DNA of 64,000 nucleotides from Lautropia sp. (GTDB lineage: Bacteria; Pseudomonadota; Gammaproteobacteria; Burkholderiales; Burkholderiaceae_E). The stretch covers positions 74,645 to 138,644 of the forward strand of contig JAUMUG010000006.1 of the NCBI GenBank assembly GCA_030530775.1. The letters are read 5' to 3'. Shown one piece after another: positions 54,204-63,807 of this stretch; within the stretch, counting starts at the first letter, position 1, and each line of letters begins with the position of its first letter. The position numbers and the translations under genes are program-made. The notes under the pieces were generated by a model that worked only from the letters and a program-made list of their open reading frames with translations, had not been told where the DNA came from and did no database searches.

Positions 54204-54815
54204 TCAGGCTTGTGTGTTGATTTTCAGTCCGGCCCGCTGCAGCAACAGAGCGGTTTCATGGAGCGGCAGGCCCATGATGCCGGTGTAGGAGCCTTCGATC
54301 CGACGCACGAACCGAGCGGCAGCGCCCTGAATGCCATAGGCGCCGGCCTTACCCATCGGTTCGCCGGTGGCCACATACCAGTCGATGTCGTCGGGTTTGA
54401 GACGGCAGAACTGGACGCGGGAGACCTGCGTGCGCCAAAGGCAGCGCTTGCCATTGGCCGAAATCACCACCACCGTGCTCAGCACCCGGTGGCTGCGGCC
54501 CGACAGTTTGGCCAGGATGCGGGCGGCATCGTGCTCGTCGGCCGGTTTGCCGAGAATGGTGCCGCCGATGGCCACCGTGGTGTCGGCCGCCAACAGCGGG
54601 GCGGCGGGCAGGTCGGCGGCTTCCAACCGTTCTCGTGCGGCCCGGGCCTTGGCGAGCGCCACCCGTTCCACGTACCGGGTCGGTGATTCATCGGGCTGAA
54701 CCGCTTCCAGTGCCTCGGCTCGGGCTTCGTCCTCATCCAGCAGCAACCGGGCTTCGATGCCGATCTGCTGCAACAGGGCCAGTCGACGGGGGCTGCGGGA
54801 GGCGAGGTAGATCAT
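54204..54815 (-). CDS. maf: Maf-like nucleoside triphosphate pyrophosphatase
   Basis: House-cleaning pyrophosphatase that hydrolyses dTTP/UTP or modified nucleotides (203 residues). The family start IYLASRSPRRLALLQQIGI is intact, followed by ADTTVAIGGTILGKPADEHDAARIL and a late GAYGIQGAAARFVRRIEGSYTGIMGLPL with catalytic-site Lys/Gln and the SYxNIxGLP-like pattern. ATG at 54815. It belongs with rlmH and rng in betaproteobacterial gene order, but here it is separated from rlmH by about 6.9 kb holding two GH3 genes and a glycosyltransferase-like gene. Confidence 0.94.
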   Translation of the reverse strand: MIYLASRSPRRLALLQQIGIEARLLLDEDEARAEALEAVQPDESPTRYVERVALAKARAARERLEAADLPAAPLLAADTTVAIGGTILGKPADEHDAARILAKLSGRSHRVLSTVVVISANGKRCLWRTQVSRVQFCRLKPDDIDWYVATGEPMGKAGAYGIQGAAARFVRRIEGSYTGIMGLPLHETALLLQRAGLKINTQA

Positions 54816-54996
54816 GGTACGGGTCTGGCGAAGGGATGGTTCACGGTGTACGGACGAAAGCGCCGGACGGGATGGTAGACCAGATGTGGGCCGGTGCGTG
54901 CCGTCCGGTCTTTCGTCTTTGAAGCGTCGGCGCTCCGGACGTCATGGTGCGAGGTGCAGGCCGGTGTGAGCCGGGAAGCACGCCGATCCGTGATGC

Positions 54997-57309
54997 TCAG
55001 GGCGCGAATTTCATTTCTTCCGCCTGATCGAAACGAGCCTGCTGACGGATGTCCTGCGAGGACGAGCCGATGCCGATGGCATAACGGCCGGGAGCCGCCA
55101 CCCAGACACCGGCCTTCTGGTCGAAGGAAGCCAGCTCGCGTGGCTCGACGCGCAGCACGACGCGTTGTGATTGGCCCGGTTGCAGCAGCCGCGTCTTGGC
55201 AAAGGCGCGCAGCTCGGCCGCCGGTTTTTGGAGTGAACCCTGCGGGGCCGACAGATAGAGCTGCACCACCTCCTTGCCCGGCCTGCGGCCGGTGTTGGTG
55301 ATGGTGATGGCAGCGTTCACGCCGGCGTCCTCGCGCTGCAGTTTCAGATCGTTGTATTCGAAGCGGGTGTACGACAATCCGTGCCCGAAGGGGTAGGCGA
55401 CACTGACATCACGGGTGCCGAAGTGCCGATAGCCGACCCAGATGTCGTCCAGATATTCGACTTCGGCCTGCCGGTCGTTGGGCACCAGCGCATGCGCCTC
55501 CTCGGGTTCCGGTCCTTTCAGCTGTACACCGGGGAAGTTTTGGGCAGCCGGGTAATCTTCCAGCCGGATGGCGAAGGTGTCGGCAAGCTTGCCGGAAGGA
55601 TTCACCTTGCCGGACAGCACGTCGGCAATGGCGTTGCCGGCTTCCTGCCCGGGTTGCCACACCAGCAGGATGGCATCGACCTGATCGCGCCAGCTGGCCA
55701 CATCGATGATGCCGCCGACGTTCAGCACAGCCACCACCGGTTTGCCGGCCTTACGGAAGGCGGATGAAACGTCCTTCAGCAACTGTCGTTCGGCTGCCGT
55801 CGGATAGAAATCATCCCTGGCCTTGCGGTCGACGAACTCACCGGCGACACGGCCCAGCGTGATGACGGCGGCATCGTTTCGGGCCACGGCTGCTTGGATC
55901 CGGGCCGGGGAGGGGGTCAACTCGCCCAGAGCGGCGGGGGCCAGAAATTCGTTTCTTTTCTGCTGACGGCCACGTTCGGCCTCGATGTGGGCGGCGTAGG
56001 CCTTGGTCAGCTCCGCATCGGCCTGGTAGCCCGCAGCCCGCAGCCCCTGTGGCATCGTCACCGAATAGGCTTCGTAGACGTCACCACTGCCGGTGCCGCC
56101 GGTCATGCTTTCATAAGCGCTGTTGCCGAACAGGGCCAGCCTGCGGCCGGCCGCCAGCGGCAATACATCGCCCTGGTTCTTCAACAGCACCATGCCTTCG
56201 GTGGCTGCCTGGCGCGACAGCCGTGCGTTGTGCTTCAGATCGGGTTCGTTGGTGACGGCCTCGCCACGGAAGGTACGGGATTTCAGGATCAGGTCGAGAA
56301 TGTGCCGGATGTTGTGATCGAGCACCTGCTCGTCGAGCGTGCCGTTCTTGATCGCTTGGCGCAGTGCCTTCTGCTGCCCGCGGGTGCCGGGCATCAGCAG
56401 ATCGTTGCCGGCCCGCATCTGGGCAACCGCATCGGTGCCGCCGAACCAGTCGGTCATCACCACTCCCCGATAACCCCATTGGCCGCGCAGCACATCGCTC
56501 AGCAGCCAGGGACTTTCGGAGGTGTAGGTGCCGTTCACGCGGTTGTAGGAGGTCATGATCGCCCAGGGCTCACTTTCCCTGATGGCGATTTCGAAACTTT
56601 TGAGATAGAGCTCGCGCAGCGCCCGCTCGCTGACCTTCACGTCGATGATGTTGCGGTTCCATTCGTGGTTGTTGACCGCAAAGTGCTTGGGGGTGGCGCC
56701 CACGTCGTGTGACTGGACACCGCGCACGATGGCTGCCGCCATCTTGCCAGAGATCAGCGGGTCTTCGGAGTAATACTCGAAGTTTCGACCGCCCAGCGGG
56801 TAGCGATGCAGATTCAGCGCGGGTGCCAGCATCACGTCGATGCCATAGGCGGCAGCTTCGTGGCCCAGAGCACTGCCGACTCGCTCGACCAGGGCGGGGT
56901 CCCAGGTGCTGGCCAGTAGCGAGCCGATCGGAAAGGCGGTGGCATGAAAGGTCTGCCCCGGTGAAAAAGGCCGCTTCGGTGCGATGCGCACTCCGGCAGG
57001 CCCATCGGCCAGCACGATCGATGGGATGCCCAATCGCTTGATCGGAAAGGTGCTGCCGGCAGCGCCCGGTACGCGATCGTTGGCCGAAACGCCGACGATG
57101 GGCGCCCGTTCGTCGGCTTCGGTGCCGGTCACGCCCTGACCCAGCACCAGCGCGATTTTTTCTTCGAGCGTCATCGCACCGATCACTTGTGCCAGAGGGG
57201 CCATGCCCAGCTGGGGGGCGGGGTCGCTGGCAAGGGCCGGCGTCATCGGCAGGGATGTGGCCAGCGCAAGGGCAAAGACGGTGCGCGGACAGGGGCGCAG
57301 AGCAACCAT
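54997..57309 (-). CDS. Secreted glycoside hydrolase family 3, beta-glucosidase-like (copy 1)
   Basis: Exported GH3 enzyme (770 residues) that probably cleaves beta-linked glucosides or related sugars. N-terminal signal peptide (TVFALALATSLPMTPALAS), TIM-barrel domain with ALNLHRYPLGGRNFEYYSEDP, SPKHF-type ATPKHFAVNNHEWNRN, and nucleophile D287 in VVMTDWFGG, the second domain with IDVASWRDQVDAILLVWQPGQEAGNAIADVLSG, and a C-terminal Fn3-like domain (NTGRRPGKEVVQLYL). The ATG at 57309 has CAGGAGA five bases upstream. A tandem homologue of the same length follows on the same strand. Substrate and exact cell location (periplasm or outside) unknown. Confidence 0.9.
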   Translation of the reverse strand: MVALRPCPRTVFALALATSLPMTPALASDPAPQLGMAPLAQVIGAMTLEEKIALVLGQGVTGTEADERAPIVGVSANDRVPGAAGSTFPIKRLGIPSIVLADGPAGVRIAPKRPFSPGQTFHATAFPIGSLLASTWDPALVERVGSALGHEAAAYGIDVMLAPALNLHRYPLGGRNFEYYSEDPLISGKMAAAIVRGVQSHDVGATPKHFAVNNHEWNRNIIDVKVSERALRELYLKSFEIAIRESEPWAIMTSYNRVNGTYTSESPWLLSDVLRGQWGYRGVVMTDWFGGTDAVAQMRAGNDLLMPGTRGQQKALRQAIKNGTLDEQVLDHNIRHILDLILKSRTFRGEAVTNEPDLKHNARLSRQAATEGMVLLKNQGDVLPLAAGRRLALFGNSAYESMTGGTGSGDVYEAYSVTMPQGLRAAGYQADAELTKAYAAHIEAERGRQQKRNEFLAPAALGELTPSPARIQAAVARNDAAVITLGRVAGEFVDRKARDDFYPTAAERQLLKDVSSAFRKAGKPVVAVLNVGGIIDVASWRDQVDAILLVWQPGQEAGNAIADVLSGKVNPSGKLADTFAIRLEDYPAAQNFPGVQLKGPEPEEAHALVPNDRQAEVEYLDDIWVGYRHFGTRDVSVAYPFGHGLSYTRFEYNDLKLQREDAGVNAAITITNTGRRPGKEVVQLYLSAPQGSLQKPAAELRAFAKTRLLQPGQSQRVVLRVEPRELASFDQKAGVWVAAPGRYAIGIGSSSQDIRQQARFDQAEEMKFAP

Positions 57310-57364
57310 GGGGTCTCCTGTGAGTCTGGGTTTCACGGTTGGCTCCATGGTGCCATAACGGCGA

Positions 57365-57400
57365 ACCGGCCTGGGCCAAACCGTGTTTGCCCAGGCCGGT
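57365..57400 (-). other. Strong hairpin upstream of GH3 copy 1
   Basis: Perfect 12-bp stem ACCGGCCTGGGC / GCCCAGGCCGGT (57365-57376, 57389-57400); the loop holds a further AAAC/GTTT pairing. It lies about 56 bases upstream of the copy 1 start, in the gap after copy 2. No T-run, so it may affect mRNA stability or attenuation rather than terminate. Confidence 0.65.
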
Positions 57401-57576
57401 TTGCCGGCATCCGGCCACCCTCGGCCACAAAAGGATCACGGCTGCGAACCGATCGGGCGCTACGGTCTGCCAGCCATCACCGGTTGCGAGTCCATGGTGG
57501 CCCGCGCCCGGCAGCGGCTGGCATTCTGCATCCGTGTCGCGCCTTTGTGATCCCTCTGCGGCTCAGGCTCCTGTGC

Positions 57577-59889
57577 TCAGGGCGCGAAATGCAGCCAGCT
57601 GCCCTTGTCGAAATGGGATTGCTGACGGATGTCTCGCGACGAGGCGCCGACGCTGACCGTGTAGCGCCCCGGGGCGGCGACCCATTGGCCGATGTCCGGG
57701 TCGAAGGAGGTCAGGCCCCGCGGGTCCACGCGCAGCACCACTTTCTGCGACTGACCGGGCTGCAGCAGACGGGTCTTGGCAAAGGCGCGCAGTTCGGCGT
57801 CGGGTTTTTCCAGCGCATTCTGCGGTGCCGACACATACATCTGTACCACTTCCTTGCCTGCCTTGTGGCCGGTGTTGGTGATGGTGACCGAAGCGGTCAG
57901 ACCGGCATCCTCACGCAGCAGCTGCAGATCACGATACTCGAAGCGGGTGTACGACAGTCCGTGTCCGAAGGGGTAGGCGACATCGACGTCACGGGTGTTG
58001 AAGTGGCGATAGCCGACCCAGATGTCGTCGCGGTATTCGATCTCGGCCTCACGATCGGAGGTGACGATCTCTCCGCTGGCATTGGGATCCGGCCCCTGCA
58101 GTGTCACGCCCGGGAAATTCTCGGCCGCCGGATAGTCTTCGAGCTTGATCGCGAAGGTGTCGGTCAGTTTGCCCGATGGATTCACCTTGCCGGACAGCAC
58201 GTCGGCAATGGCGTTGCCGGCTTCCTGCCCGGGCTGCCAGGCCAGCAGAATCGCATCGACCTGATCGCGCCAGCTGGCCACATCGATGATGCCGCCGATG
58301 TTCAGCACAGCGATCACCGGCTTGCCGGCCTTGCGGAAGGCGCTCGAGACATGCTTCAGCATCGTCTGCTCGGCCTCGGTCAGATAGAAATCGTCCTTGG
58401 CTTCACGGTCGACGAATTCGCCGGAATTGCGGCCGAGCGTGATCACGGCGGCATCATTGGCGGCAACGGCTGCTTCGATCTGGCCGGGCGTGGGCTCCAG
58501 TTCGGGCAGAGGGTCGGGTGCCAGATAGATGCTGGTTGCCGGGCGACGTGCGGTTTCGGCCTCGATATGCGCGGTATAGGCCTGCTCCAGCGAGCGGTCG
58601 GTGGTGTAGCCGGCATCCTGCAGCCCTTTGGGCATCGGAATCGAATAGGCTTCATAGACATCGCCACTGCCGGTGCCGCCGATCACGATGTCATAGGCGC
58701 TGTTGCCGAAGAGTGCGAGCTTCCCGTTGGCCGGCAGGGGCAGCGCATTCTGCTCATTCTTCAGCAGCACCATGCCTTCGGTGGCGGCTTCGCGCGAAAT
58801 CAGCGCGTTGGTCTCCAGATCGGGCTCGTTGGTGACGGGCTCGTTGCGGAAGGTACGTGTCCTCATGATCAGATCGAGGATGCGTTCGATATTGCGATCG
58901 AGCACACTGACATCGAGCTGACCATTCTGCACGGCCTGCAGCAGCGCCCGTTGCTGGGCCTGCGTGCCGGGCATCAGCAGTTCGTTGCCGGCTTTCATCT
59001 GCTCGACTGCGTCTTTGCCGCCATACCAGTCAGTCATCACCGTGCCTTCGAAACCCCACTGGTTGCGCAACACTTCGGTCAGCAGCCACGGACTTTCCGA
59101 GGTGTAGGTTCCATTGATCAGATTGTAGGAACTCATGATCGTCCACGGATCGCCTTCCTTGACGGTGATCTCGAATCCCTTGAGATACAGCTCGCGCAGC
59201 GCGCGCTCGCTGACTTTCACGTTGATGGTGTTGCGGTTCCATTCATGGTTGTTTGCCGCATAATGCTTTGGCGACGTGCCGACTTCGTGATGCTGGATGC
59301 CGCGGGCCATGGCGGCCGCCATCTTGCCGGAAATCAGCGGGTCTTCCGAGTAGTACTCGAAGTTGCGCCCCCCCAGTGGATAGCGGTGCAGGTTCAGTGC
59401 CGGTGTCAGAAAGATGTCGATCCCATAGGCGGCGGCTTCCGAGCCCATGGCCTGACCCACACGCTCGACCAGGGTGGTATCCCATGAGCTGGCCAGCAGC
59501 GAGGCGATCGGGAAAGCGGTGGCATGAAAGGTCTGACCAGGGGCATCGTCGCGCGTCGAGGAGATACGCACACCGGCGGGGCCATCGGCCAGCACGATCG
59601 ACGGAATACCCAGTCGTTCGATCGGGAAGGTGGTTCCGGCTGCACCGGGTACCCGGTTGTTCACGTCGACGCCAACGACGGGTCCCTGGCGGTCGCCGGT
59701 CGAGCCGGACATGCCCTGGCCCAGTACCAGCGCCACTTTTTCTTCGAGGGTCATGGCCTGGATCACTTCATCGATCGGTGAAAGACCCAGGCGTGGGCCG
59801 GTGTCGTCGGCGAAAGCCGGTGTCATTTGCGTGGAAACGGCCAGCGCCATGGCCAGTGCAGTGCGCGAGCAGGGAGGCATCGATGCCAT
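57577..59889 (-). CDS. Secreted glycoside hydrolase family 3, beta-glucosidase-like (copy 2)
   Basis: Tandem paralogue of the preceding GH3 gene, also exactly 770 residues and collinear residue by residue through the catalytic domain. Signal peptide ALAMALAVSTQMTPAFA, LADGPAGVRI, ALNLHRYPLGGRNFEYYSEDP, nucleophile D287 in TVMTDWYGG, ASWRDQVDAILLAWQPGQEAGN and the Fn3-like end. The ATG at 59889 has the same CAGGAGAC leader as copy 1. On the minus strand this copy is upstream. Both copies keep the catalytic residues, so both are probably active; the split may reflect different substrates or dosage. Confidence 0.9.
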   Translation of the reverse strand: MASMPPCSRTALAMALAVSTQMTPAFADDTGPRLGLSPIDEVIQAMTLEEKVALVLGQGMSGSTGDRQGPVVGVDVNNRVPGAAGTTFPIERLGIPSIVLADGPAGVRISSTRDDAPGQTFHATAFPIASLLASSWDTTLVERVGQAMGSEAAAYGIDIFLTPALNLHRYPLGGRNFEYYSEDPLISGKMAAAMARGIQHHEVGTSPKHYAANNHEWNRNTINVKVSERALRELYLKGFEITVKEGDPWTIMSSYNLINGTYTSESPWLLTEVLRNQWGFEGTVMTDWYGGKDAVEQMKAGNELLMPGTQAQQRALLQAVQNGQLDVSVLDRNIERILDLIMRTRTFRNEPVTNEPDLETNALISREAATEGMVLLKNEQNALPLPANGKLALFGNSAYDIVIGGTGSGDVYEAYSIPMPKGLQDAGYTTDRSLEQAYTAHIEAETARRPATSIYLAPDPLPELEPTPGQIEAAVAANDAAVITLGRNSGEFVDREAKDDFYLTEAEQTMLKHVSSAFRKAGKPVIAVLNIGGIIDVASWRDQVDAILLAWQPGQEAGNAIADVLSGKVNPSGKLTDTFAIKLEDYPAAENFPGVTLQGPDPNASGEIVTSDREAEIEYRDDIWVGYRHFNTRDVDVAYPFGHGLSYTRFEYRDLQLLREDAGLTASVTITNTGHKAGKEVVQMYVSAPQNALEKPDAELRAFAKTRLLQPGQSQKVVLRVDPRGLTSFDPDIGQWVAAPGRYTVSVGASSRDIRQQSHFDKGSWLHFAP

Positions 59890-60669
59890 TGCTGTCTCCT
59901 GTGGTGACGGGATGCCGGTGCTGAAACGATGGAATCGGCATTCCGGGGCTGCGCTCGGCCAAGCCTGGCCGGTGCCGGGGTCGCAGAAAGATCGAGGGCC
60001 GCGAAACCGGACCCGACTGCGTCACGCACCCGTTTCCTGTCCCGCCGCACCATCGTTCCGAGGTTGCCGGCCGGACACAGACTGCGTTCTCACGGATCTG
60101 TCTTCGCTTTTGCGACTTCTGCGGCTTGGTCTCCCGTGTGCACCGATGCCGGTCAGGGCGGCGCAGACCGTTTCCGATCGGAAAGCAGCCATGCCGTCAT
60201 CCAGGCGTTGGACGAGCCGCCGGGTTGAGAGGGTCGACCTGCATCACGATGGATATCGGTCTTTCCCACGGCGCCCCGTCTCACAAAACAGCGGTAAGCG
60301 GGGCGAATGTGTCATTACTTTAAATCTATCGAATTTGGAAGTTGTAACAGTTGTGTGTGGCGTATGGATACTCAGACAAGATAATCTCGGTTGTGTACAG
60401 CATCGCGCGATCTTCCGATGGCCTTTGGCGATGACCGAAGCTGGTGCCTGATACGTTGGCCAGGTGCGTCCATCTGGCATATTTTGGGTACATCCGACTC
60501 CGAATACCCGGATGCCGGGGCGGGTTGTTGTTGCACCGCACGGGCCGAATCCCGATCATTGCACGAAATAATTCCTGACATACGCGCGCGCCCGTGCAGG
60601 GTGCGGGCGATGCCGCTGTCGTGAGAGCCCGGGGATGACGACATCCAAGGAAAGGACAAAGGACTTAAT
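59890..60669. other. Divergent intergenic GH3 / glycosyltransferase, with an AT-rich patch
   Basis: 780 bases without a gene. At about 60300-60390 lies an unusually AT-rich patch for this region (for example TTACTTTAAATCTATCGAA), which could hold divergent promoters. I could not define a -35/-10 pair. Confidence 0.5.
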
Positions 60670-61584
60670 ATGAACTTGTTGCTGCTGGCTTTTGGGGCCA
60701 GGTCCGAAAATCATTATCAGGCAGCCTTTGCTATCCTGAGCTTTTTCAAGGACCCCGCCATTTCGCGTGTCATGGTAATGACCGATCAGCCGGATCTGTA
60801 CCGCTGGTTGGAGCGGAAATCGGGTCAGGCAGTCAATGGTCGCGAGCTGCCGTCACTGGAGATCATCGATATCGAGCGTTCCACGCTGGACGAGTGGCAG
60901 GGCGAGCATCATTTCTTCTGGCGGATCAAAATCAAGGCCATTCAGCATGCCATCGAGAAGCATCCGGGCGAGCACCTGATGTACATCGATTCCGACACCT
61001 TCCTGGCGAGTGGCCTTTCGGCGATCGTGCAACTGCTGGATGAAGGCGCTGCGCTGATGCACTGTGCCGAATATCGGCTGAACGAAAGCAAGGATCACAC
61101 GGTCGAACGCATGGACCGCATTCTTTCCGGCAAGGAATTTGCGGGTGTGCCCGTCAAGAGCCAGAGTTGGATGTGGAATGCCGGTGTGATCGGTCTGCCG
61201 GCTTCACGGGCAACGGAGCTGGTTGAGCTGACGCTGAAGGTCTGCGACGAGATGTGTGCGACCGAATGCCCGCGTCGCCTGATCGAACAGTTCGCATTTT
61301 CGGTGGCCCTGAATCACGACGTACCGCTCTACCCCTGCGAAGGCACCATCGGCCACTACTGGGGCAACAAGCATGAGTGGAACGACTTTATCCTGCGTTT
61401 TCTGGCCGACAGCCGTCTGCGTGACAAGGGCGTCGAGGATGCTTTCGCCCGTTTGGACAAGGTGGATTGGACCCGTCTGCCGTTGGAGAAACGGCCGCAT
61501 CGTCAGGCGGAGCGTATCAAGAAAGGGGTCGATCTGCTGATGCCCGCCGATCAGGGACGTCATTTCGTGCCCGCCGGGGACTGA
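60670..61584 (+). CDS. Putative GT-A-fold glycosyltransferase, paralogue 2
   Basis: A 304-residue protein clearly homologous to the gene at 51452. Shared blocks: MNLLLLAFG, FWRIKIKAI, EHLMYIDSDTFLASG (DSDTF at 107-111), QSWMWNAGVIGLP, CPRRLIEQFAFSVAL, IGHYWGNKHEWN and PLEKRPHRQAERIKK. It differs in an extra loop of about 12 residues before the DxD motif. ATG at 60670. It is divergent from the GH3 pair and convergent with rlmH. Function unknown; a role in building or editing a surface glycan fits the context. Confidence 0.75.
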   Translation: MNLLLLAFGARSENHYQAAFAILSFFKDPAISRVMVMTDQPDLYRWLERKSGQAVNGRELPSLEIIDIERSTLDEWQGEHHFFWRIKIKAIQHAIEKHPGEHLMYIDSDTFLASGLSAIVQLLDEGAALMHCAEYRLNESKDHTVERMDRILSGKEFAGVPVKSQSWMWNAGVIGLPASRATELVELTLKVCDEMCATECPRRLIEQFAFSVALNHDVPLYPCEGTIGHYWGNKHEWNDFILRFLADSRLRDKGVEDAFARLDKVDWTRLPLEKRPHRQAERIKKGVDLLMPADQGRHFVPAGD

Positions 61585-61708
61585 CGGCCTCGTCCTGAGC
61601 GGTATCCGGGACGCCGTTCGCCATCGGAGGTTCCTTGCCCGCCTTGCCTTTGAAGAAAGCGCACCCGCAAGTGTGTCGATGTAGCAGGCACTTGCGCCTG
61701 CTCGACGG

Positions 61709-62197
61709 TCATTCCCGGTGATAGGGATGGCCGGCGTTGATGGACCAGGCGCGATAAAGCTGTTCCGACAGCAACACCCGCGCCAGCGCGTGTGGCAGGG
61801 TCAGGCTCGACAGCCGGATGCGTTCGGCGGCTTCGGCCTTCAGTCCGGGGTCCAAACCGTCAGGACCACCGATCAGAATGGCAACCGGATCGGCTGCCCG
61901 CTGCCAACGCTGTAGCCGCTGCGCCAGCGCCGTGGTGCGCAGATCGTCGCCATGTTCATCCAGCACCACCACTCGGGCGCGGGCCGGGAATTTTTCGCGC
62001 AGTCGCTGCGCTTCCCGTGCCGTCGGCGTGGCGGTGGCGGCTTCGGTTTTGCGGCTCGGGTCGCCGGTACGGGTTTCGGTCTTGACCGTCACCAGTTCGA
62101 CCCGTATTTCCTTCGGAAATCGTTTGATGTAGTCGGCCACTGCTTCATTCACCCATTTGGGGCTGCGTTGACCGACGGCGATGATGCGGATGAGCAT
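61709..62197 (-). CDS. rlmH: 23S rRNA (pseudouridine(1915)-N3)-methyltransferase
   Basis: SPOUT-class methyltransferase that modifies pseudouridine 1915 of 23S rRNA. The 162-residue protein starts LIRIIAVGQRSPKWVNEA, has LIGGPDGLDPGLKAEA and ends with the invariant LYRAWSINAGHPYHRE. I took the ATG at 62197, which gives the family start; the frame is open seven codons further. It follows rsfS on the same strand with a 36-base gap. In many betaproteobacteria maf and rng follow directly; here the GH3/glycosyltransferase block intervenes. Confidence 0.95.
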   Translation of the reverse strand: MLIRIIAVGQRSPKWVNEAVADYIKRFPKEIRVELVTVKTETRTGDPSRKTEAATATPTAREAQRLREKFPARARVVVLDEHGDDLRTTALAQRLQRWQRAADPVAILIGGPDGLDPGLKAEAAERIRLSSLTLPHALARVLLSEQLYRAWSINAGHPYHRE

Positions 62198-62233
62198 GTC
62201 AGCGGCCTGGGCGAACAAATGATGACTGCTTGA

Positions 62234-62638
62234 TCAATTCTCTGCAACGGGCTTCGGACCCGGGCTGCGGGCCGGGGATTGGCGGGTAGCCGGCCGCAGC
62301 CTGGTCAGCTCCACGGGCGAGGCGCCCCATAGTTCTTCGAGGTTGTAATAGGCACGGATGGCCGGCTGCATGATGTGCACGATCATGTCGCCCAGATCGA
62401 CCAGCACCCATTCACCGGTTTCTTCGCCTTCCATCGACACCACCGGAAAACCCTCGGCCTCGACCCGGTCGTGCACATTGGCAGCCAGTGCGCGGGTCTG
62501 GCGGTTCGAGGTGGCGGTCGCCACCACGACACTGTCGAACAGGTCGGACAGCTTCGAGGTGTCGAAGACGCGGATGTCCTGGGCTTTCACATCGTCGAGG
62601 GCATCGACGACGATACGTTGCAGCTGGTTGATGTCCAT
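62234..62638 (-). CDS. rsfS: Ribosomal silencing factor RsfS
   Basis: Binds L14 and blocks subunit joining when nutrients are scarce. The 134-residue protein has VVDALDDVKAQDIRVFDTSKLSDLFDSVVVATATSNRQTRALA, and GEWVLVDLGDMIVHIMQPAIRAYYNLEELWG, the diagnostic RsfS (Iojap) blocks. ATG at 62638. Between nadD and rlmH on the same strand, the usual order. A Pro/Ser/Arg tail of about 25 residues follows the domain. Confidence 0.94.
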   Translation of the reverse strand: MDINQLQRIVVDALDDVKAQDIRVFDTSKLSDLFDSVVVATATSNRQTRALAANVHDRVEAEGFPVVSMEGEETGEWVLVDLGDMIVHIMQPAIRAYYNLEELWGASPVELTRLRPATRQSPARSPGPKPVAEN

Positions 62639-62896
62639 GGGCAGGTTTGCAGAAGTACGAAGATCGAATACACGTTAACAGAAATCCACGCTTCGACGGC
62701 CGGGAAACCCGATGGCGCATCCGATCCGGGAAGGGCTGGCCGCTCCCGGCCGCTGATGGTACCCGTTTGTGCACGCCGCCCAAACAGACCGCCTCGCCCA
62801 TCGATGCCGTGGGGCTGCAGGCTTTCATGGGCAAGGAGGTTCCGACGCGATACACATGCGGCCATCTCGGCTTTTGCGGTGGATATGTGTCGTGTA

Positions 62897-63807
62897 TCAG
62901 GCCGTCGGGGCTGAAGGGGAGGGGGCACCGCTCCGATACAGCCGATGTTGCCGGATGTAGGCCTCGACACCTGCCGGCAGCAGGCCATCGACCGGCAGCC
63001 CGGCTTCCAGGTGGCGGCGCAGCAGGGTCGATGACACCGGTACGGCCGGCATCCGGAACAGCACGATGCTGCCGGCCGGACGGTCGGGCAGGGCGTCGGT
63101 ACCATGTTCGGCCAGCATTGCTTCTATCGGGGCCGGCAGGTCGTCGAGCGGCACCCGTTCGCGCTGGGTCACGGCCAAGTGGGTGTAATCGAGCAGTTCT
63201 GTCCAGCGATGCCAGCTGGCCAGATTTCGGAACTGGTCGCTGCCGATGATCAGCACCAGCGCGGCCTGCTCCCCATATCGTTGACGCAGTTCGATCAGCG
63301 TGTCGAGGGTATAGCTCGGTCCATCGCGGCGGATTTCCAGATCATCGATGCGCCAGCGGGCGGCGCCTGGAGACGGGGCGGCGGCGGGTGGCGCGACATA
63401 TGCCGCCCTGGTGGACATGGCTGACGGTTCGAGCGATGTATTCGGGGCATTCGTCGATATATCGAGGTCCGAGGTGTCAGCGTTGCCCTCTGCAACGTCG
63501 GACCCACCGTGATCCGACGTGCGGTCCGGGGAGGATGGCTTGGGGGCTTCTGCAAAAGCCGTCGCCACGAATGGCGCCACCGCCCGTTTCAACATCGCCA
63601 GCCGTCGTTCACCGTCGGCCTGCTGGCCGGCCATCTTTTGCCAGGCACGCCCGGCCGGGATCAGCACCAACTCGTCGAGCTGTAATGCGACGACGGCCGC
63701 ATGACCCAGGGCCAGGTGGCCGACGTGGACGGGGTCGAAGCTGCCGCCGAGCAGGCCGATGCGGGTCCGTGGCTTGCCAGGGGTCTTCCGGGACGGGCTC
63801 GGGGGCA

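Noticed and set aside
57187..59487. 766-codon plus-strand open frame antisense to the GH3 pair
   Set aside because: It spans the gap between two clear genes and has no domain pattern; codon-position GC bias of the minus-strand genes explains it.
61667..61701. Terminator hairpins after rlmH
   Set aside because: Two overlapping short inverted repeats exist (GCAAGTG/CACTTGC and GCAGGC/GCCTGC) but with no T-run on either strand, so termination is not supported.
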